Shown: positions 9,883-19,946 of the stretch, in pieces
Layout of the letters: each line of letters opens with the position of its first letter
Position numbering within the stretch: position 1 is the stretch's first letter
Assembly (NCBI RefSeq): GCF_024448895.1
Contig: NZ_JAMOIC010000004.1
Span: 124,001 to 188,000 of the forward strand
Direction of reading: 5' to 3'
DNA length: 64,000 bases
Source: Stutzerimonas stutzeri
GTDB lineage: Bacteria; Pseudomonadota; Gammaproteobacteria; Pseudomonadales; Pseudomonadaceae
Notes under the pieces: generated by a model
What the model was told of the DNA's origin: nothing
The model's input: only the letters and a program-made list of their open reading frames with translations
Database searches by the model: none
Translations under genes and position numbers: made by a program

Positions 9883-9905
9883 GCCGCAGGCTCAGCCTCG
9901 TCGAC

Positions 9906-12608
9906 TCAGATGACGATGCTGCTGGGCGAGGGTTGGTGTTCATTGGCTTGTGACAGCTGTTTGATCATGGCTTGCTGCAGGCGCATGCACAGCTGAGGGT
10001 CCGACAGTGGTTCGTTATCCGCGTTGGTTACGAAGAAGACGTCCTCCACCCGTTCTCCTAAGGTGGCGATTTTGGCGTTCTGCACCGACAGGTCGAAATC
10101 TAGAAAAAGCTGGCCGATACGCGCCAGCAGCCCCGGCCGATCTGGTGCGATGACCTCAATGATCGTCTGCGGGCGCTGCATGTCGTTATGAATGGTGACC
10201 TGCGGTGGGAAAGCGAAATGCTTGAGTTGGCGCGGTACGCGTTTCTGGATGATGTTCAGGTAGTCGTCCGGATTGCGGAGCGCGTTGATCAGGCCCTGGC
10301 GGATCTCCTCCGTACGAACCGGATCGTTCCCGATCGGTGACCCGTCCGCATCCAACACGATGTAAGTATCGAGAGTGAATTGACTGCTCGAGGTGATAAT
10401 TCGGGCGTCGTGAATGTTCAGGTTCAGCTGATCCATGGCCGCCACTGTCACCGCAAAGAAGTCATGCTGGTCTGGTGCGTAGATGAATATCTGCGTGCCG
10501 CCCTCGAACTCGCGTTGCGTGGTTTCCTTGATCAGAACCAGCGGCCCACCATCACTGGGATGCTCGATGATGGCTTCGGTGTGCCAAGCGACGTCGGTGG
10601 AGCTGTGACGCATGAAGTAGTCATCCCCAAGCTGCGCCCAGAGCTGTTCGGCGTCGTCGGGGTCCGTACCGTTGCGTACAAGATTGTCCAAGGCGGCGCG
10701 CTGTGTCTGGCGTATCTGCTCCTCGCGTCCCAGTGGGTTTTCCAGCCCTCGCTTCAATGCTCGTTTGGTTTCGGTGTACAGCTGGCGTAGCAGACTCGCT
10801 CGCCATGAATTCCAGAGCGTCGGATTGGTTGCATTGATATCGGCAACGGTCAGCACGTAGAGATAATCAAGATGAGTTTCATCGCCCACCAGCTGGGCGA
10901 AATCGTTGATCACTTGCGGGTCCGACAAGTCTTTTCGTTGTGCGGTCGTGGACATCACCAAGTGGTTTTCCACCAGCCACACCACCAGTCGGGTATCCCA
11001 TGCGGGAAGCTTGTGGCGTGTGCAGAACTCCTGTGCATCCACCGCCCCCAGTTCCGAATGGTCGCCGCCACGGCCTTTGGCGATGTCGTGATACAGCCCC
11101 GCGATGTAGATGAGCTCCGGCTTGGGCAGCCGTTCCACCAGTTTGCTGGCCAGTGGGTACTTCTCGGCCACTCCAGGTTTGCTCAGCTTCCGCAGGTACT
11201 TGATGACGTTGAGCGTATGGGCGTCGACCGTATAGATGTGGAAAAGGTCGTGCTGCATCTGCCCGACGATATGGCCGAACTCGGGAAGGTATCGGCCAAG
11301 GATGCCGTAACGATTCATGCGGCGCAGGTTGCGATGGATGCCTTCCTTGCACTTGAACAGCTCGATAAACAGGCTGGTGTTGCGGATGTCGCTTCGGAAA
11401 TCATCGTCGATCAGATGGCGGTGGTCGCGCAAAAGCCTGATGGTCTCCGCTCGCACGCCCTGGATCTCGGGGTGTTGCGCCAGCAGAACGAAGATTTCCA
11501 GAATCGCGAAAGGCCGGCGTTTGAACACCGAGTCATCGGTCACTTCGAGATAGCCGTCGCGTACCAGGAAGCGGCTGTTCAGTGGCGCCGCAGGCCCGCT
11601 ATCGCCCTCCCACAGAATGACTTCGGCGAAATGCTGACCTACCAGGTCGCTGAGCTCCGAGATGCTCATGACCACCCGGTAATATTTTTGCATGAAGCGC
11701 TCGATAGCCAATTTGGCGTCACTGTCTTCATAGCCGAGCAGCGCTGCAAGACTGCGCTGATGGTCGAACAGCAGGCGATCCTCTGCACGACCAGCCAGCA
11801 TGTGCAGGCCATATCGAACACGCCAGATGAACTCCTGGCCGGCGACCAATAAGGAATATTCGCCCTCGGTAAGGAATCCCTGGTCGACGATGGCGCTCAG
11901 GTTGAGGCTGCAGAACTGTCGCCGGGCGATCCACAGGATCGTCTGTATGTCGCGCAGGCCTCCTGGCGAGCCTTTGACGTTCGGCTCCAGGTTGTACTCG
12001 GTGTTGTTGTATTTGGCGTGGCGGGCTGCTTGCTCGTTACGCTTGGCAAGAAAGAACTCCTTGCTTGGCCACATTTCCGAGGGGCTTGTAACCTTCAGCA
12101 TGTTCTGGCGCAGGCGCTCGGGGCCCGCGATCGTGCGGCTTTCCATCATGTTGGTGATGACTGTCAGGTCCGCGCGAGCCTCTTCCGCGCACTCCTGAAC
12201 AGAGCGTACGCTCTGACCGACCTCCAGTCCGATATCCCACAGTAATGTCAGAAAGCCTTCGATGGCGTCGCGGAAGATTTCCTGGTCGTTGTTATCCAGC
12301 AGGATAAGCAGATCAATATCGGAGTAAGGATGCAGCTCACCCCGTCCATAGCCCCCGACTGCTACCAGCGCGATCTCGGCGTCGCTGTTCCAGTCGAAAC
12401 GCCCCCAGGCGGCGCGAAGGATCTGATCGACAAACCAGGCGCGGCCCTCGATGAGTTTGCGGATGTCCTCGCCTTCCAGGAAGCGCGCGTCGAGCACTTC
12501 CCGAGCATTCCGGATGACCTTCTTAAAAGCGGCGATGGGGCTGGCCTTGAGTGCCAGCTCAGCCTGAAACTGGCTACGATCGAACAGTTCGGAATCAAGC
12601 TGAGGCAT
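9906..12608 (-). CDS. glnD: Bifunctional PII uridylyltransferase / uridylyl-removing enzyme
   Basis: 900 residues, the normal length. GlnD senses glutamine and adds or removes UMP on the PII proteins GlnB/GlnK, so setting nitrogen control. The nucleotidyltransferase domain has [15 protein letters not shown] (residues 85-99, with the metal-binding D-x-D). The HD hydrolase domain has [14 protein letters not shown] in the middle of the protein. The C-terminal 200 residues hold two ACT repeats (for example [20 protein letters not shown], then [20 protein letters not shown]) that bind glutamine. It lies 27 bases downstream of map on the same strand and is probably cotranscribed with it. Confidence 0.97.
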   Translation of the reverse strand: MPQLDSELFDRSQFQAELALKASPIAAFKKVIRNAREVLDARFLEGEDIRKLIEGRAWFVDQILRAAWGRFDWNSDAEIALVAVGGYGRGELHPYSDIDLLILLDNNDQEIFRDAIEGFLTLLWDIGLEVGQSVRSVQECAEEARADLTVITNMMESRTIAGPERLRQNMLKVTSPSEMWPSKEFFLAKRNEQAARHAKYNNTEYNLEPNVKGSPGGLRDIQTILWIARRQFCSLNLSAIVDQGFLTEGEYSLLVAGQEFIWRVRYGLHMLAGRAEDRLLFDHQRSLAALLGYEDSDAKLAIERFMQKYYRVVMSISELSDLVGQHFAEVILWEGDSGPAAPLNSRFLVRDGYLEVTDDSVFKRRPFAILEIFVLLAQHPEIQGVRAETIRLLRDHRHLIDDDFRSDIRNTSLFIELFKCKEGIHRNLRRMNRYGILGRYLPEFGHIVGQMQHDLFHIYTVDAHTLNVIKYLRKLSKPGVAEKYPLASKLVERLPKPELIYIAGLYHDIAKGRGGDHSELGAVDAQEFCTRHKLPAWDTRLVVWLVENHLVMSTTAQRKDLSDPQVINDFAQLVGDETHLDYLYVLTVADINATNPTLWNSWRASLLRQLYTETKRALKRGLENPLGREEQIRQTQRAALDNLVRNGTDPDDAEQLWAQLGDDYFMRHSSTDVAWHTEAIIEHPSDGGPLVLIKETTQREFEGGTQIFIYAPDQHDFFAVTVAAMDQLNLNIHDARIITSSSQFTLDTYIVLDADGSPIGNDPVRTEEIRQGLINALRNPDDYLNIIQKRVPRQLKHFAFPPQVTIHNDMQRPQTIIEVIAPDRPGLLARIGQLFLDFDLSVQNAKIATLGERVEDVFFVTNADNEPLSDPQLCMRLQQAMIKQLSQANEHQPSPSSIVI

Positions 12609-12635
12609 GCCGGCCCTCCATCAGGACATCAAAAA

Positions 12636-13418
12636 TTAGGGCGAAGTACGGGGGATGGTGTCATCGCTGCGAAGTGTGAAGATTTCATAGCCGTCAGCGG
12701 TCACTACGAGGGTGTGTTCCCACTGGGCGGACAGCTTGCGATCCTTGGTGATGGCTGTCCAGCCGTCACCGAGCAGGCGGGTTTCCGACCGGCCCTGGTT
12801 GATCATGGGCTCGATCGTGAAGGTCATGCCTTCTTTTAGCTCCAGCCCGGTTCCAGCTCGGCCGTAATGGAGGATCTGCGGCTCTTCATGAAAGACCTTG
12901 CCGATGCCGTGGCCGCAGTATTCGCGGACGACCGAGAAGCCGTTCTTCTCGGCATGCTTCTGAATCACCTCGCCGATGTCCCCAAGGCGTGCGCCTGGGC
13001 GGACCATCTCGATACCCTTATAAAGGCACTCCTGCGTGACCTTGCAGAGGCGTTCAGCCCACTCCGGCGCTTTACCGACAAGGAACATCCTGCTGGTGTC
13101 GCCGTGGTAGCCGTCCTTGATGACGGTGATGTCTATATTGAGAATGTCGCCATCCTTTAGCGGTTTGTCATTGGGGATGCCGTGACAGACCACGTGATTG
13201 ATCGACGTACAGATGGATTTCGGGTAGCCCTTGTAGTTGAGAGGGGCGGGTATAGCCTGCTGAACGTTGACGATGTGGTCATGGCAAATGCGGTCCAGCT
13301 CTTCGGTGGTCACGCCCGGCTTTATATGTTCGCCGATCATCTCCAGCACTTCGGCAGCCAGGCGGCCGGCAACGCGCATTTTTTCGATGTCTTCAGGCGT
13401 CTTGATGGAAACTGTCAT
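12636..13418 (-). CDS. map: Methionine aminopeptidase, type I
   Basis: 260 residues. It removes the N-terminal methionine from new proteins. The metal ligands are all visible: the two aspartates within DILNIDITVIKDGYHGDTSR, the histidine of the GHGIGKVFHEEP segment, and the glutamates of FTIEPMI and QWEHTL. AGAGGG lies seven bases before the ATG. The gene is divergent from rpsB, as in many proteobacteria, and is followed by glnD. Confidence 0.97.
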   Translation of the reverse strand: MTVSIKTPEDIEKMRVAGRLAAEVLEMIGEHIKPGVTTEELDRICHDHIVNVQQAIPAPLNYKGYPKSICTSINHVVCHGIPNDKPLKDGDILNIDITVIKDGYHGDTSRMFLVGKAPEWAERLCKVTQECLYKGIEMVRPGARLGDIGEVIQKHAEKNGFSVVREYCGHGIGKVFHEEPQILHYGRAGTGLELKEGMTFTIEPMINQGRSETRLLGDGWTAITKDRKLSAQWEHTLVVTADGYEIFTLRSDDTIPRTSP

Positions 13419-13707
13419 GCAACCCTCTTGGCGCCATGAAGCGCAGGCGGAAATAATAAAGGCGCAAATGATAAACCAAAGAACTGGTTGGCTGCAGGCG
13501 GGCCTGGTGGTCTATGGCGCTGGTCATCGGCCCTCAAGGCTGTCCGCGCTAGCCTCTGCCACTTCTTTGTGCTATAAAACGCGCCGCTCAGCGGGACTAC
13601 CTGCCGAGCTTGACCCCACACACGTGTCGACACGGTATCCTGGGTGCTCGCAAGAGTTGGATATCGGGACGCGTGGAGGCCTAACCCGACTTATCTGAGG
13701 AAGTCTC
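13419..13707 (+). promoter_or_regulatory. Divergent map/rpsB intergenic region, candidate rpsB promoter and leader
   Basis: The 289-base gap must hold promoters for both genes. TATAAA at 13573-13578 could be the -10 of rpsB, but no good -35 precedes it at the usual spacing. If used, it would leave a leader of about 120 bases before rpsB. In gammaproteobacteria an rpsB leader is bound by S2 for autoregulation. Several short complementary segments occur in this stretch, but no structure was established. Confidence 0.35.
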
Positions 13708-14448
13708 ATGTCTCAAGTCACCATGCGCGATATGCTGAAGGCCGGTGTGCACTTCGGCCACCAGACCCGTTACTGGAACCCGAAGATGGATAAATACATC
13801 TTTGGCGCGCGTAACAAGATTCACATCATCAACCTTGAAAAAACCCTGCCGATGTTCAACGACGCGCTGCGTTTCGTTGAGAAGCTGGCTGCGGGCAAGA
13901 ACAAGATTCTGTTCGTCGGTACCAAGCGTTCCGCTGGCAAGATCGTTCGTGAAGAGGCCGCTCGTTGCGGTTCACCGTACGTCGATCATCGCTGGTTGGG
14001 CGGCATGCTGACCAACTACAAGACCATTCGTGCCTCGATCAAGCGTCTGCGTGAGCTCGAAACCCAAGCTCAGGACGGCACCTTCGAGAAGCTGACCAAG
14101 AAAGAAGCCCTGATGCGCACCCGTGATCTGGAAAAACTGGATCGCAGCCTGGGTGGTATCAAGGATATGGGCGGTCTGCCGGACGCGATGTTCGTTGTAG
14201 ACGTCGATCACGAGCGCATTGCTATATCTGAAGCCAACAAGCTGGGCATTCCAGTTATCGGCATCGTTGATACCAACAGCAGCCCGGAAGGCGTCGACTA
14301 CATCATCCCCGGTAATGATGATGCCATCCGCGCTGTGCAACTCTATCTGGGCTCCATGGCAGACGCTGTAATGCGTGGTCGTCAGAACAACGCTGGCGGT
14401 GCTGACGAGTTCGTTGAAGAAGCAGCTGCTGAGACCGTTCAAGGCTGA
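13708..14448 (+). CDS. rpsB: 30S ribosomal protein S2
   Basis: 246 residues. S2 signatures are at the start ([20 protein letters not shown]) and near residue 160 ([20 protein letters not shown]). Codon use is strongly biased, as expected for a ribosomal protein. GAGGAAG precedes the ATG. A strong terminator follows before tsf, so part of transcription probably stops here, the usual arrangement in E. coli and Pseudomonas. Confidence 0.98.
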   Translation: MSQVTMRDMLKAGVHFGHQTRYWNPKMDKYIFGARNKIHIINLEKTLPMFNDALRFVEKLAAGKNKILFVGTKRSAGKIVREEAARCGSPYVDHRWLGGMLTNYKTIRASIKRLRELETQAQDGTFEKLTKKEALMRTRDLEKLDRSLGGIKDMGGLPDAMFVVDVDHERIAISEANKLGIPVIGIVDTNSSPEGVDYIIPGNDDAIRAVQLYLGSMADAVMRGRQNNAGGADEFVEEAAAETVQG

Positions 14449-14483
14449 GCGCACCTGCCGCCTAGCTGATACCCGTTGAACAG

Positions 14484-14506
14484 AAAGGGGGCTATGCCCC
14501 CTTTTT
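14484..14506 (+). terminator. Rho-independent terminator between rpsB and tsf
   Basis: AAAGGGGG and CCCCCTTT form a perfect stem around a short CTATG loop, ending in a T-run (TTTTT at 14502-14506). It lies 36 bases after the rpsB stop and probably acts as a partial terminator reducing tsf relative to rpsB. Confidence 0.85.
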
Positions 14507-14574
14507 GCCACTTCCGAATTGATCGTCCGATTGATGGGCGATGATCGAAAATCGAATCGAGAGGATTTGCGAAC

Positions 14575-15444
14575 ATGGCAGAAATTACTGCAGCCCTGGT
14601 TAAAGAACTGCGCGAGCGGACTGGCCAAGGCATGATGGATTGCAAAAAAGCGCTCACCGCTGCCGGTGGCGATATCGAGAAGGCCATTGACGATATGCGC
14701 GCTGCGGGTGCCATCAAGGCAGCCAAGAAGGCCGGCAACATCGCCGCTGAAGGCTCTATCGCCGTTAAAGTTGCTGATGACAGCAAGCGTGCCGTGATTA
14801 TCGAAGTCAACTCGCAGACCGACTTCCTGGCCCTGCAGGACGACTTCAAGAATTTCGTCAATAACAGCGTTGAGAAAGCCTTCTCCGAGAAGATGACCGA
14901 TGCGGCGCCGCTGATTGCTGCGCAGGAAAGTGATCGCGAGGCGCTGGTCGCCAAGTGTGGCGAGAACGTCAATATCCGTCGCCTTACTACCGTTGAGGCT
15001 GATCTGGTTGGCTCTTACCTGCACGGTCACCGCATCGGTGTTCTGGTTGCCCTGAAGGGTGGCAGTGTCGAGCTGGCAAAGGAAATCGCCATGCACGTTG
15101 CGGCCAGCAACCCGCAGTTCCTGAATCCATCGCAGGTTTCGGAAGAAGCCGTCGCGAAGGAAAAGGAAATCTTCCTGGCACTAAACGAAGACAAGATCAA
15201 AGGCAAGCCGGCAGAAATCGTCGAGAAGATGGTTGCCGGTCGTATCAGCAAGTTCCTTGCTGAGGCGAGCTTGGTCGAGCAAGCCTTCGTCAAGGATCCC
15301 GATGTCAAGGTTGGCGAACTGGCTAAGAAAGCTGGTGCCGAGATCGTGTCCTTCGTTCGTTACGAAGTAGGCGAAGGCATCGAGCGCGCAGAAGTCGACT
15401 TCGCTGCCGAAGTTGCCGCGCAGGTCGCTGCTACCAAGCAATAA
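14575..15444 (+). CDS. tsf: Elongation factor Ts
   Basis: 289 residues, the standard length. EF-Ts exchanges GDP for GTP on EF-Tu. The N-terminal helical domain has the signature RERTGQGMMDCKKAL, and the core starts with the NSQTDFLAL segment (EVNSQTDF signature). The C-terminal domain includes GRISKFLAEASLVEQAFVKD. GAGAGGA precedes the ATG. It is the second gene of the rpsB-tsf pair, with pyrH following after a gap of 195 bases. Confidence 0.98.
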   Translation: MAEITAALVKELRERTGQGMMDCKKALTAAGGDIEKAIDDMRAAGAIKAAKKAGNIAAEGSIAVKVADDSKRAVIIEVNSQTDFLALQDDFKNFVNNSVEKAFSEKMTDAAPLIAAQESDREALVAKCGENVNIRRLTTVEADLVGSYLHGHRIGVLVALKGGSVELAKEIAMHVAASNPQFLNPSQVSEEAVAKEKEIFLALNEDKIKGKPAEIVEKMVAGRISKFLAEASLVEQAFVKDPDVKVGELAKKAGAEIVSFVRYEVGEGIERAEVDFAAEVAAQVAATKQ

Positions 15445-15463
15445 GACGCTTCTGCTGTCCTCG

Positions 15464-15496
15464 AAGAGGCTGCCCGCTCACGCGTGCGGCCTCTTT
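15464..15496 (+). terminator. Probable terminator after tsf
   Basis: AAGAGGC (15464-15470) pairs with GCCTCTT (15489-15495) around an 18-base loop that can itself fold (GCCCGC/GCGTGC region). A short T-run CTCTTTGT follows. It is 20 bases after the tsf stop. Confidence 0.55.
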
Positions 15497-15639
15497 GTCG
15501 GACTGGGGGGCGGAAATGTTTTTTGCCACGCTATAGTCATCGCCTGGCACCAACTCGTCACTGCGCTGTCATAGCGCAGATATTTTTCTGGCAGCAAGGC
15601 CAGTCCAGTCATACAAACGCCGCAGGAGAGACAACGCCA

Positions 15640-16383
15640 ATGGCTCAGCAGATGAGTGCACGCAATCCTCGCTATAAACGCATTCTGCTCAAATTAAGTG
15701 GCGAAGCCCTCATGGGGTCGGAAGACTTCGGCATCGATCCAAAGGTCCTCGATCGCATGGCCCTGGAAGTTGGTCAGCTGGTTGGCATTGGGGTAGAGGT
15801 AGGCCTGGTCATCGGCGGCGGTAATCTGTTTCGAGGCGCAGCGCTGTCGGCAGCCGGCATGGATCGGGTTACTGGCGACCACATGGGAATGCTGGCGACG
15901 GTCATGAACTCGCTGGCCATGCGTGACGCTCTGGAGCGCTCGAACATCCCCGCGCTGGTTATGTCGGCAATCTCCATGGTTGGCGTGACCGACCATTACG
16001 ACCGCCGCAAGGCGATGCGACACCTCAAGACCGGGGAGGTGGTGATCTTCTCGGCCGGTACCGGCAACCCATTCTTTACCACCGATTCCGCAGCTTGTCT
16101 GCGCGCCATCGAGATTCACGCCGACGTCGTGCTCAAGGCGACAAAGGTCGATGGCGTATATACGGCTGATCCGTTCAAGGACCCCAATGCCGAAAAATTC
16201 GAGCAGCTGACTTATGATGATGTGCTTGATCGCAAGCTCGGCGTCATGGATCTGACTGCCATCTGCCTGTGCCGCGACCACAACATGCCGCTGCGGGTGT
16301 TCAACATGAACAAGCCCGGCGCTTTGCTCAATATCGTGCTTGGCGGCGCTGAAGGAACTCTGATCGAGGAGCATAAACAATGA
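15640..16383 (+). CDS. pyrH: Uridylate kinase
   Basis: 247 residues; phosphorylates UMP to UDP, the entry to all pyrimidine nucleotides. It is an amino-acid-kinase-fold enzyme: [14 protein letters not shown] (about 13-26), [10 protein letters not shown], and the C-terminal [20 protein letters not shown]. The frame is open from 15484, but the ATG at 15640, behind CAGGAGAG, gives the family length. It overlaps frr by four bases (ATGA), so the two are translationally coupled, as in most proteobacteria. Confidence 0.97.
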   Translation: MAQQMSARNPRYKRILLKLSGEALMGSEDFGIDPKVLDRMALEVGQLVGIGVEVGLVIGGGNLFRGAALSAAGMDRVTGDHMGMLATVMNSLAMRDALERSNIPALVMSAISMVGVTDHYDRRKAMRHLKTGEVVIFSAGTGNPFFTTDSAACLRAIEIHADVVLKATKVDGVYTADPFKDPNAEKFEQLTYDDVLDRKLGVMDLTAICLCRDHNMPLRVFNMNKPGALLNIVLGGAEGTLIEEHKQ

Positions 16384-16937
16384 TCAACGATATCAAGCAA
16401 GACGCGCAGGAGCGCATGAAGAAGACCGTGGAATCGCTTGGGCATGCATTTGCCAAGATTCGAACCGGACGTGCCCATCCAAGCATCCTCGATAGCGTGA
16501 TGGTCTCCTATTACGGAAGCGATACCCCGCTACGTCAGGTCGCCAACGTGACTACCGAGGACTCAAGGACCTTGGCGCTGACTGTTTTCGACCGGAGCAT
16601 GATACAGGCGGTCGAGAAGGCAATCATGACGTCGGACCTGGGTTTGAACCCTGCGACTGCTGGCACCACCATTCGCGTGCCTATGCCCGCCCTGACCGAG
16701 GAGACTCGAAAGGGGTATACCAAGCAGGCTCGTGCAGAAGCCGAGAATGCTCGTGTCGCAGTGCGTAACATTCGTCGTGACGCCATCGCGCAGTTCAAGG
16801 ATCTGGTGAAGGAAAAGGAAATCAGCGAAGACGAGGAACGCCGCGCCCAGGACGACGTTCAAAAGCTGACCGACAAGTACGTTGCTGAAATCGACAAAGC
16901 GCTTGAAGTCAAGGAAAACGACCTGATGGCCGTTTGA
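16380..16937 (+). CDS. frr: Ribosome recycling factor
   Basis: 185 residues. Together with EF-G it splits the post-termination ribosome. Family signatures include [15 protein letters not shown] (about 22-36), [17 protein letters not shown] and the helical tail [13 protein letters not shown]. The start codon overlaps the pyrH stop. A 158-base spacer with a small CGGAC/GTCCG hairpin just after the stop separates it from uppS. Confidence 0.98.
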   Translation: MINDIKQDAQERMKKTVESLGHAFAKIRTGRAHPSILDSVMVSYYGSDTPLRQVANVTTEDSRTLALTVFDRSMIQAVEKAIMTSDLGLNPATAGTTIRVPMPALTEETRKGYTKQARAEAENARVAVRNIRRDAIAQFKDLVKEKEISEDEERRAQDDVQKLTDKYVAEIDKALEVKENDLMAV

Positions 16938-17095
16938 TGTTGCTGTGCCGGACTTCGTCCGTACTGCTCACGTCGGAGCGCGCCGCATCCGTGAGGGTTC
17001 AGGCGCGAGGGGCTAACCAGCCGTATCCCCGGAAATTGCCGCTGGCGATTTCTCCTATTGTTCGCAGCGTGATTGAGCGCAGGTAGAGTCGTTTC

Positions 17096-17857
17096 ATGGA
17101 AAAGGTCAGGCAGATTGCCGGGCGGAATGTACCCCGTCACGTCGCAGTCATCATGGATGGTAACAACCGCTGGGCGAAGCGACGACTCCTGCCTGGCGTA
17201 GCAGGGCACAAGGCGGGCGTCGATGCGGTGCGAGCCGTCATTGAAGTCTGCGCCGAGGCTGGCGTCGAGGTGCTGACACTGTTCGCGTTCTCCAGCGAGA
17301 ACTGGCAGCGTCCTGCTGAAGAAGTCGGTGCCCTGATGGAGTTGTTCCTGACCGCTCTGCGTCGGGAAGCGCGCAAGCTCAATGAGAATGACATCAGCCT
17401 GCGCATCATCGGTGATCGTTCTCGTTTTCACCCTGAACTGCAGATCGCGATGCTCGAAGCAGAGGAAATGACTGCGGGTTCTGGTCGCTTCGTGCTTCAG
17501 GTGGCCGCCAACTATGGCGGTCAGTGGGATATCGTGCAGGCCGCCCAGCGCATGGCTCGAGAGGCGCAAGAAGGTCGTCTCAACCCCGACGAAATTACGC
17601 CGGCCATGTTCCAGGGGTATCTCGCCACTGGAGATATGCCGTTGCCGGATTTGTGTATCCGTACCGGCGGCGAGCGTCGTATCAGCAACTTTCTTCTATG
17701 GCAGCTGGCCTATGCCGAGCTGTATTTTTCGGACCTGTTCTGGCCCGACTTCAAACACGATGCCATGCGAGCTGCGCTTGCCGATTTCGCCAAGCGGCAG
17801 CGGCGTTTTGGCAAGACTGGTGAACAGGTCGAGACGGAGGTCCGTGCCGAATGCTGA
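17096..17857 (+). CDS. uppS: Undecaprenyl diphosphate synthase (cis-prenyltransferase)
   Basis: 253 residues. It condenses isopentenyl diphosphate units on farnesyl diphosphate to give the C55 carrier for peptidoglycan and O-antigen. VIMDGNNRWAKRR (18-30) holds the catalytic aspartate; FAFSSENWQRP and the C-terminal RTGGERRISNFLLWQLAYAE complete the signature. It overlaps cdsA by seven bases. The operon then continues with cdsA and dxr, so lipid-carrier, phospholipid and isoprenoid synthesis are expressed together. Confidence 0.97.
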   Translation: MEKVRQIAGRNVPRHVAVIMDGNNRWAKRRLLPGVAGHKAGVDAVRAVIEVCAEAGVEVLTLFAFSSENWQRPAEEVGALMELFLTALRREARKLNENDISLRIIGDRSRFHPELQIAMLEAEEMTAGSGRFVLQVAANYGGQWDIVQAAQRMAREAQEGRLNPDEITPAMFQGYLATGDMPLPDLCIRTGGERRISNFLLWQLAYAELYFSDLFWPDFKHDAMRAALADFAKRQRRFGKTGEQVETEVRAEC

Positions 17858-18666
17858 AACAACGAATCATCACCGCCGCCATCCTTTTGCCAATCGCGCT
17901 GGTTGGGTTCTTTCTGCTGGAAGGTCTAGCGTTTGCCCTGTTCATAGGCGTGGTGGTGGTTCTAGGCGCCTGGGAGTGGGCGCGTCTGGCGGGGATGGCT
18001 GCGCAGCCTGCACGAGTTGGTTACGCGTTGGTCGTGGCGGCGTTGCTGGTCCTGCTCTATCAGCTTCCCGCACTAGCTCCATGGCTACTTTCGCTGAGCG
18101 TAATCTGGTGGCTGATAGCAACTGCCCTGGTGCTCACTTATCCAGCGAGTCAGCGTCATTGGGGTGGCCGCTTCGGCAGCTTGTTGATTGGGTTGCTTAT
18201 TCTGCTGCCCTCCTGGCAGGCGCTGGTTTTGCTCAAGCAATGGCCTCAGGGCAATTGGCTGATCGTGGCAGTAATGGTGCTGGTCTGGGCTGCCGACATT
18301 GGTGCGTATTTTTCTGGCAAAGCGTTGGGGCGGCGCAAGCTGGCTCCGCAGGTCAGTCCGGGCAAGAGCTGGGAGGGGCTGGTTGGAGGCCTCATCACCA
18401 GCCTGCTGATTACGCTTGCTGTGGGGCTGTATCACGGCTGGCTACCTAGGCAGCTCACCCTTGCCCTCCTTGGCGCTGTACTGGTTGTGGTCATCTCGGT
18501 GGTGGGAGACCTGACCGAGAGCATGTTCAAGCGCAGTTCTGGCATCAAGGACAGTAGCCAGCTATTACCAGGTCACGGTGGTGTAATGGATCGTATCGAC
18601 AGTCTTACCGCCGCTGTGCCGGTATTCACCGTCCTGCTATGGCTTGCAGGCTGGGGCACCTGGTGA
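17851..18666 (+). CDS. cdsA: Phosphatidate cytidylyltransferase (CDP-diglyceride synthase)
   Basis: 271 residues, about eight membrane helices. It makes CDP-diacylglycerol from phosphatidate and CTP, the branch point for all phospholipids. The CTP-transferase signature [20 protein letters not shown] lies near the C-terminus (from about residue 230), with the metal-binding acidic residues in [10 protein letters not shown] just before it. The gene starts within uppS and its TGA overlaps the GTG start of dxr. Confidence 0.97.
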   Translation: MLKQRIITAAILLPIALVGFFLLEGLAFALFIGVVVVLGAWEWARLAGMAAQPARVGYALVVAALLVLLYQLPALAPWLLSLSVIWWLIATALVLTYPASQRHWGGRFGSLLIGLLILLPSWQALVLLKQWPQGNWLIVAVMVLVWAADIGAYFSGKALGRRKLAPQVSPGKSWEGLVGGLITSLLITLAVGLYHGWLPRQLTLALLGAVLVVVISVVGDLTESMFKRSSGIKDSSQLLPGHGGVMDRIDSLTAAVPVFTVLLWLAGWGTW

Positions 18667-19853
18667 GCAATCCTCTACAGGTCACCATCCTGGGCGCCAC
18701 TGGCTCGATCGGGTTGAGCACGCTGGACGTCATTGCGCGGCATCCCGAGCGTTATCAGGCATTTGCGCTCACGGCGTTCAGCCGTATTGCCGAGCTGCGT
18801 ACTCTATGTCGGCTGCACCGACCACGCTATGCAGTAGTGGACGATGGCGCTAGCGCCCGAGAATTGCAGACCCAGCTGGATAGTGACGGAGTCAAGACTC
18901 GCGTACTGGCTGGTGAGGGTGGGCTAAGCGAGGTGGCTGCTCATCCAGAGGTCGACGTGGTGATGGCGGCGATAGTCGGTGCAGCCGGTTTGCGTCCCAC
19001 TCTAGCCGCCGTTGAATCCAGTAAACGGGTGCTGTTGGCGAACAAGGAGGCGCTGGTCATGTCCGGCGCGCTGTTCATGCAGGCCTTGCGAGAGAGCGAG
19101 GCTGTCCTTCTTCCAATTGATAGTGAGCACAACGCGATCTACCAATGCTTGCCTGGCAATTACTCAGACGGGCTTCGTAATGTCGGTGTCAGACGTATCC
19201 TGCTGACGGCATCAGGCGGGCCGTTCCGTACGTTACCTGTTGAGCAGCTTGAATCCGTTACGGTCGACCAGGCCTGTGCGCACCCGAACTGGTCTATGGG
19301 GCGAAAGATATCCGTCGACTCCGCCAGCATGATGAACAAGGGCCTCGAACTTATCGAGGCGTGCTGGTTGTTTGATGCGCGACCGGATCAGATCGAAGTG
19401 GTGATTCATCCGCAAAGCGTCATACATTCGATGGTTGATTACATCGACGGCTCCGTTCTGGCTCAATTGGGCAATCCCGATATGCGCACCCCGATAGCAC
19501 ATGCGCTTGCATGGCCCGAACGTATCGACTCAGGCGTGTCTGCGCTTGATCTTCTACAGACGGGTCGCCTGGATTTCGAGGCGCCTGATCAGCAGCGGTT
19601 TCCGTGTTTGCGCATTGCGCGACAAGCCGCTAAAGAAGGCGGGACTGCGCCTGCCATGCTAAACGCGGCGAATGAGATCGCGGTGGATGCCTTCCTGAAT
19701 GGTCGCATTCGCTTCACTGAAATCGCGAGTATCATCGAAGACGTCCTTGATCGAGAGGCGACGGTTCCGGCTCGCTGCCTGGCCGATGTGTTTGCCGCCG
19801 ATGAGCGAGCTCGCGCTTTGGCCGCGAGCTGGCTACAGAATCGGAATCGCTAA
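18663..19853 (+). CDS. dxr: 1-deoxy-D-xylulose 5-phosphate reductoisomerase
   Basis: 396 residues counting from the GTG at 18663, the length usual in Pseudomonas; that codon overlaps the cdsA stop. It is the second step of the MEP isoprenoid pathway. Seen are the NADPH loop [14 protein letters not shown] near the N-terminus, [11 protein letters not shown], the metal-binding [14 protein letters not shown], and the region from [15 protein letters not shown] to [16 protein letters not shown]. ispD and ispF of the same pathway also lie in this window. rseP follows after 93 bases. Confidence 0.97.
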   Translation: MSNPLQVTILGATGSIGLSTLDVIARHPERYQAFALTAFSRIAELRTLCRLHRPRYAVVDDGASARELQTQLDSDGVKTRVLAGEGGLSEVAAHPEVDVVMAAIVGAAGLRPTLAAVESSKRVLLANKEALVMSGALFMQALRESEAVLLPIDSEHNAIYQCLPGNYSDGLRNVGVRRILLTASGGPFRTLPVEQLESVTVDQACAHPNWSMGRKISVDSASMMNKGLELIEACWLFDARPDQIEVVIHPQSVIHSMVDYIDGSVLAQLGNPDMRTPIAHALAWPERIDSGVSALDLLQTGRLDFEAPDQQRFPCLRIARQAAKEGGTAPAMLNAANEIAVDAFLNGRIRFTEIASIIEDVLDREATVPARCLADVFAADERARALAASWLQNRNR

Positions 19854-19946
19854 CGGCTTGAAACGCTTCGGCGGCAGCGCCGCAATGAGGCAACGAGCCG
19901 ACCCGGTTTACGGGTACCTAAACGGCCTTTCGGGGCAGGGGAAACT

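Noticed and set aside
10872-11852. Plus-strand open frame of 326 codons opposite glnD
   Set aside because: It is the antisense of a well-matched glnD; high GC gives long open frames on the opposite strand. No family match or ribosome-binding site.
13972-15096. Minus-strand open frame of 374 codons across rpsB and tsf
   Set aside because: It spans two essential genes and their terminator on the other strand and has no recognisable protein features.
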